Shown here piece after piece: positions 63,120 through 64,000 of a stretch of 64,000 nucleotides of DNA. The position numbers and the translations under genes are program-made. The DNA comes from Daphnia pulex (Eukaryota; Arthropoda; Branchiopoda; Diplostraca; Daphniidae). The stretch is taken from the NCBI RefSeq assembly GCF_021134715.1, contig NC_060024.1, positions 4,340,001-4,404,000 of the forward strand, given 5' to 3'. How positions within the stretch are numbered: the stretch's first letter is position 1; each line of letters begins with the position of its first letter. The notes under the pieces are model-generated. The model did not search any database. It was given only the letters and a program-made list of their open reading frames with translations, and was not told the origin of the DNA.

Positions 63120-64000
63120 ACCGATAACATTTAAATGAAACCAACAGGATTGTTAAAATTTGGTTTTCAGATATAGCTTCTCATCTATACTTATCGATAA
63201 AAAAGTAAGTACATTTTTGTAAACCATAACACATGTTTACGTAGGTCAACGGATTATTTTGATCAGGACAAACCACAATTTAAAGAGAAAATGCACTTTT
63301 ATATAACAATAGAAGTCTATAGAATTGCTACCTACAGGAAAATAAAACGTGTTAAAAAGACCTTGCAAACATTCAACTAAAGGTATGGTGGCATAAAATC
63401 AGCTGATTCACTTCCCGCAACAAGTGCGACAACTATGATCTGTATTCCAAAAGCATCCCTTAACATAGAAATTGGAATTTTCTGCTGCCTGTGCGCAATA
63501 AAAAAATTTTTATTTTCATTATCTATGCTAGTTGAGTGACTTTGCACTAGTACTAGATTGTAAGGTTTTTGGCATCGACAGTGGATTTAGTGTAAAAATA
63601 TGGCTCGTCAGCGGAGTGACGATGATAACAATTCCTTGTGCGAAAGTGTCTGATTGGGAGCTTTAAAAGGACAATGAATGCGATTTCACGACAGATAGCT
63701 GAACTTCCTGTCTATTTAGATATCAGAATATGGTTATGTTACAAGATCAATCAAGCGGAAATATTTGTTGCAGTATAAGTCCGGTTGATTTGGAAGTTGC
63801 TCCAATATATGTGGGTAGTAAATATAAATGATCTATAAGACTGATTTACGTTATTCTATTTCCTTATAATGGACAAAGAAGCAATACTGCTATATGAAAT
63901 AGTAAGAAAATGTGTAGCATATTCTTTGCTTTCTTCCTTTATTGTTACGGTCCTAACAAATACCTTGAAACTGATTAATAGCCAAATATATTTTTTGAAC
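63120..64000 (+). repeat. Composite repeat copy C (cut by the window end)
   Basis: Matches the first 900 bp of copy A from GATAACATTTAAATG through the ATATAGCTTCTCA block and the MARQRSDDDNN start block to the CCTTGAAA-CTGATTAATA block. Same orientation as A and B. Confidence 0.85.
63600..64000 (+). pseudogene. Caspase-like gene, copy C, 5' part
   Basis: The ATG at 63600 encodes MARQRSDDDNN. The downstream block (SPVDLEVAPIYVGSKYK) is followed by a stop in copy C (AAATGATC at about 63828). The catalytic parts lie beyond the window end. Confidence 0.65.

Noticed and set aside
1..64000. CRISPR arrays, bacterial promoters or operons
   Set aside because: No spaced direct repeats of that type; gene structure is eukaryotic.

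Overview
The window is nuclear DNA of an arthropod, most likely a cladoceran crustacean of the Daphnia type. The reasons are host-type exons split by short GT-AG introns of about 60-130 bp, an RNA polymerase II-type snRNA gene (U2), and a dense, very diverse, mostly decayed transposon population. This assignment is an inference from style and content. No bacterial operons, CRISPR arrays or tRNA genes were seen.

Layout. 0.9-3.4 kb (-): broken Helitron replication-initiator (Rep) gene ending in retropepsin-like sequence and a zinc knuckle. 5.35-9.68 kb (-): LTR retrotransposon remnant with gag, protease, a tRNA-Leu type primer site and one LTR, but no pol. 9.68-14.8 kb (+): copy A of a composite repeat carrying a caspase-like and a coiled-coil/zinc-finger gene, invaded by a Helitron fragment. 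16.2-17.2 kb: paired MITEs. 17.6-18.7 kb (-): P-element/THAP9-like transposase remnant. 19.15-20.5 kb (+): RAD54-like exon split by a 5'-truncated LINE with a 12-bp target duplication. 21.6-28.3 kb (+): pogo/Tigger-like transposase gene split by a Ty3/gypsy element with 110-bp LTRs. 29.3-31.2 kb: tandem 218-bp repeats holding a 1.29-kb TIR element. 33.0-33.9 kb (+): RPA70-like gene remnant. 34.5-35.6 kb: hAT-type element with an exact 8-bp target duplication. 36.1-38.9 kb (-): CR1/L2-like LINE. 39.4-43.8 kb (+): composite repeat copy B. 44.0-45.2 kb (+): MULE-like transposase remnant. 45.8-46.6 kb (+): RalGAP-beta-like gene remnant. 47.4-48.3 kb (-): P-element-like remnant. 48.5-50.25 kb (+): 3' half of an XRN2/RAT1 exoribonuclease gene. 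51.3-53.35 kb (+): polyglutamine exon and an unrecognised, apparently intact multi-exon gene. 53.9-58.4 kb (-): a complete 188-nt U2 snRNA gene interrupted after nucleotide 71 by a nearly intact Utopia-like non-LTR retrotransposon. 58.8-59.4 kb (+): last exon of a rhodopsin-family receptor. 59.7-61.0 kb (-): P-element-like N-terminal part. 63.1-64.0 kb (+): start of composite repeat copy C.

The window therefore behaves as a transposon graveyard in which several DNA-metabolism and signalling genes (RAD54, RPA70, XRN2, RalGAP-beta, caspase) survive only as pieces. The most striking items are the U2-targeted retrotransposon, the caspase/zinc-finger composite repeat present three times in the same orientation, the Helitron Rep joined to protease-like sequence, and several non-autonomous elements built from one reiterated palindromic word.
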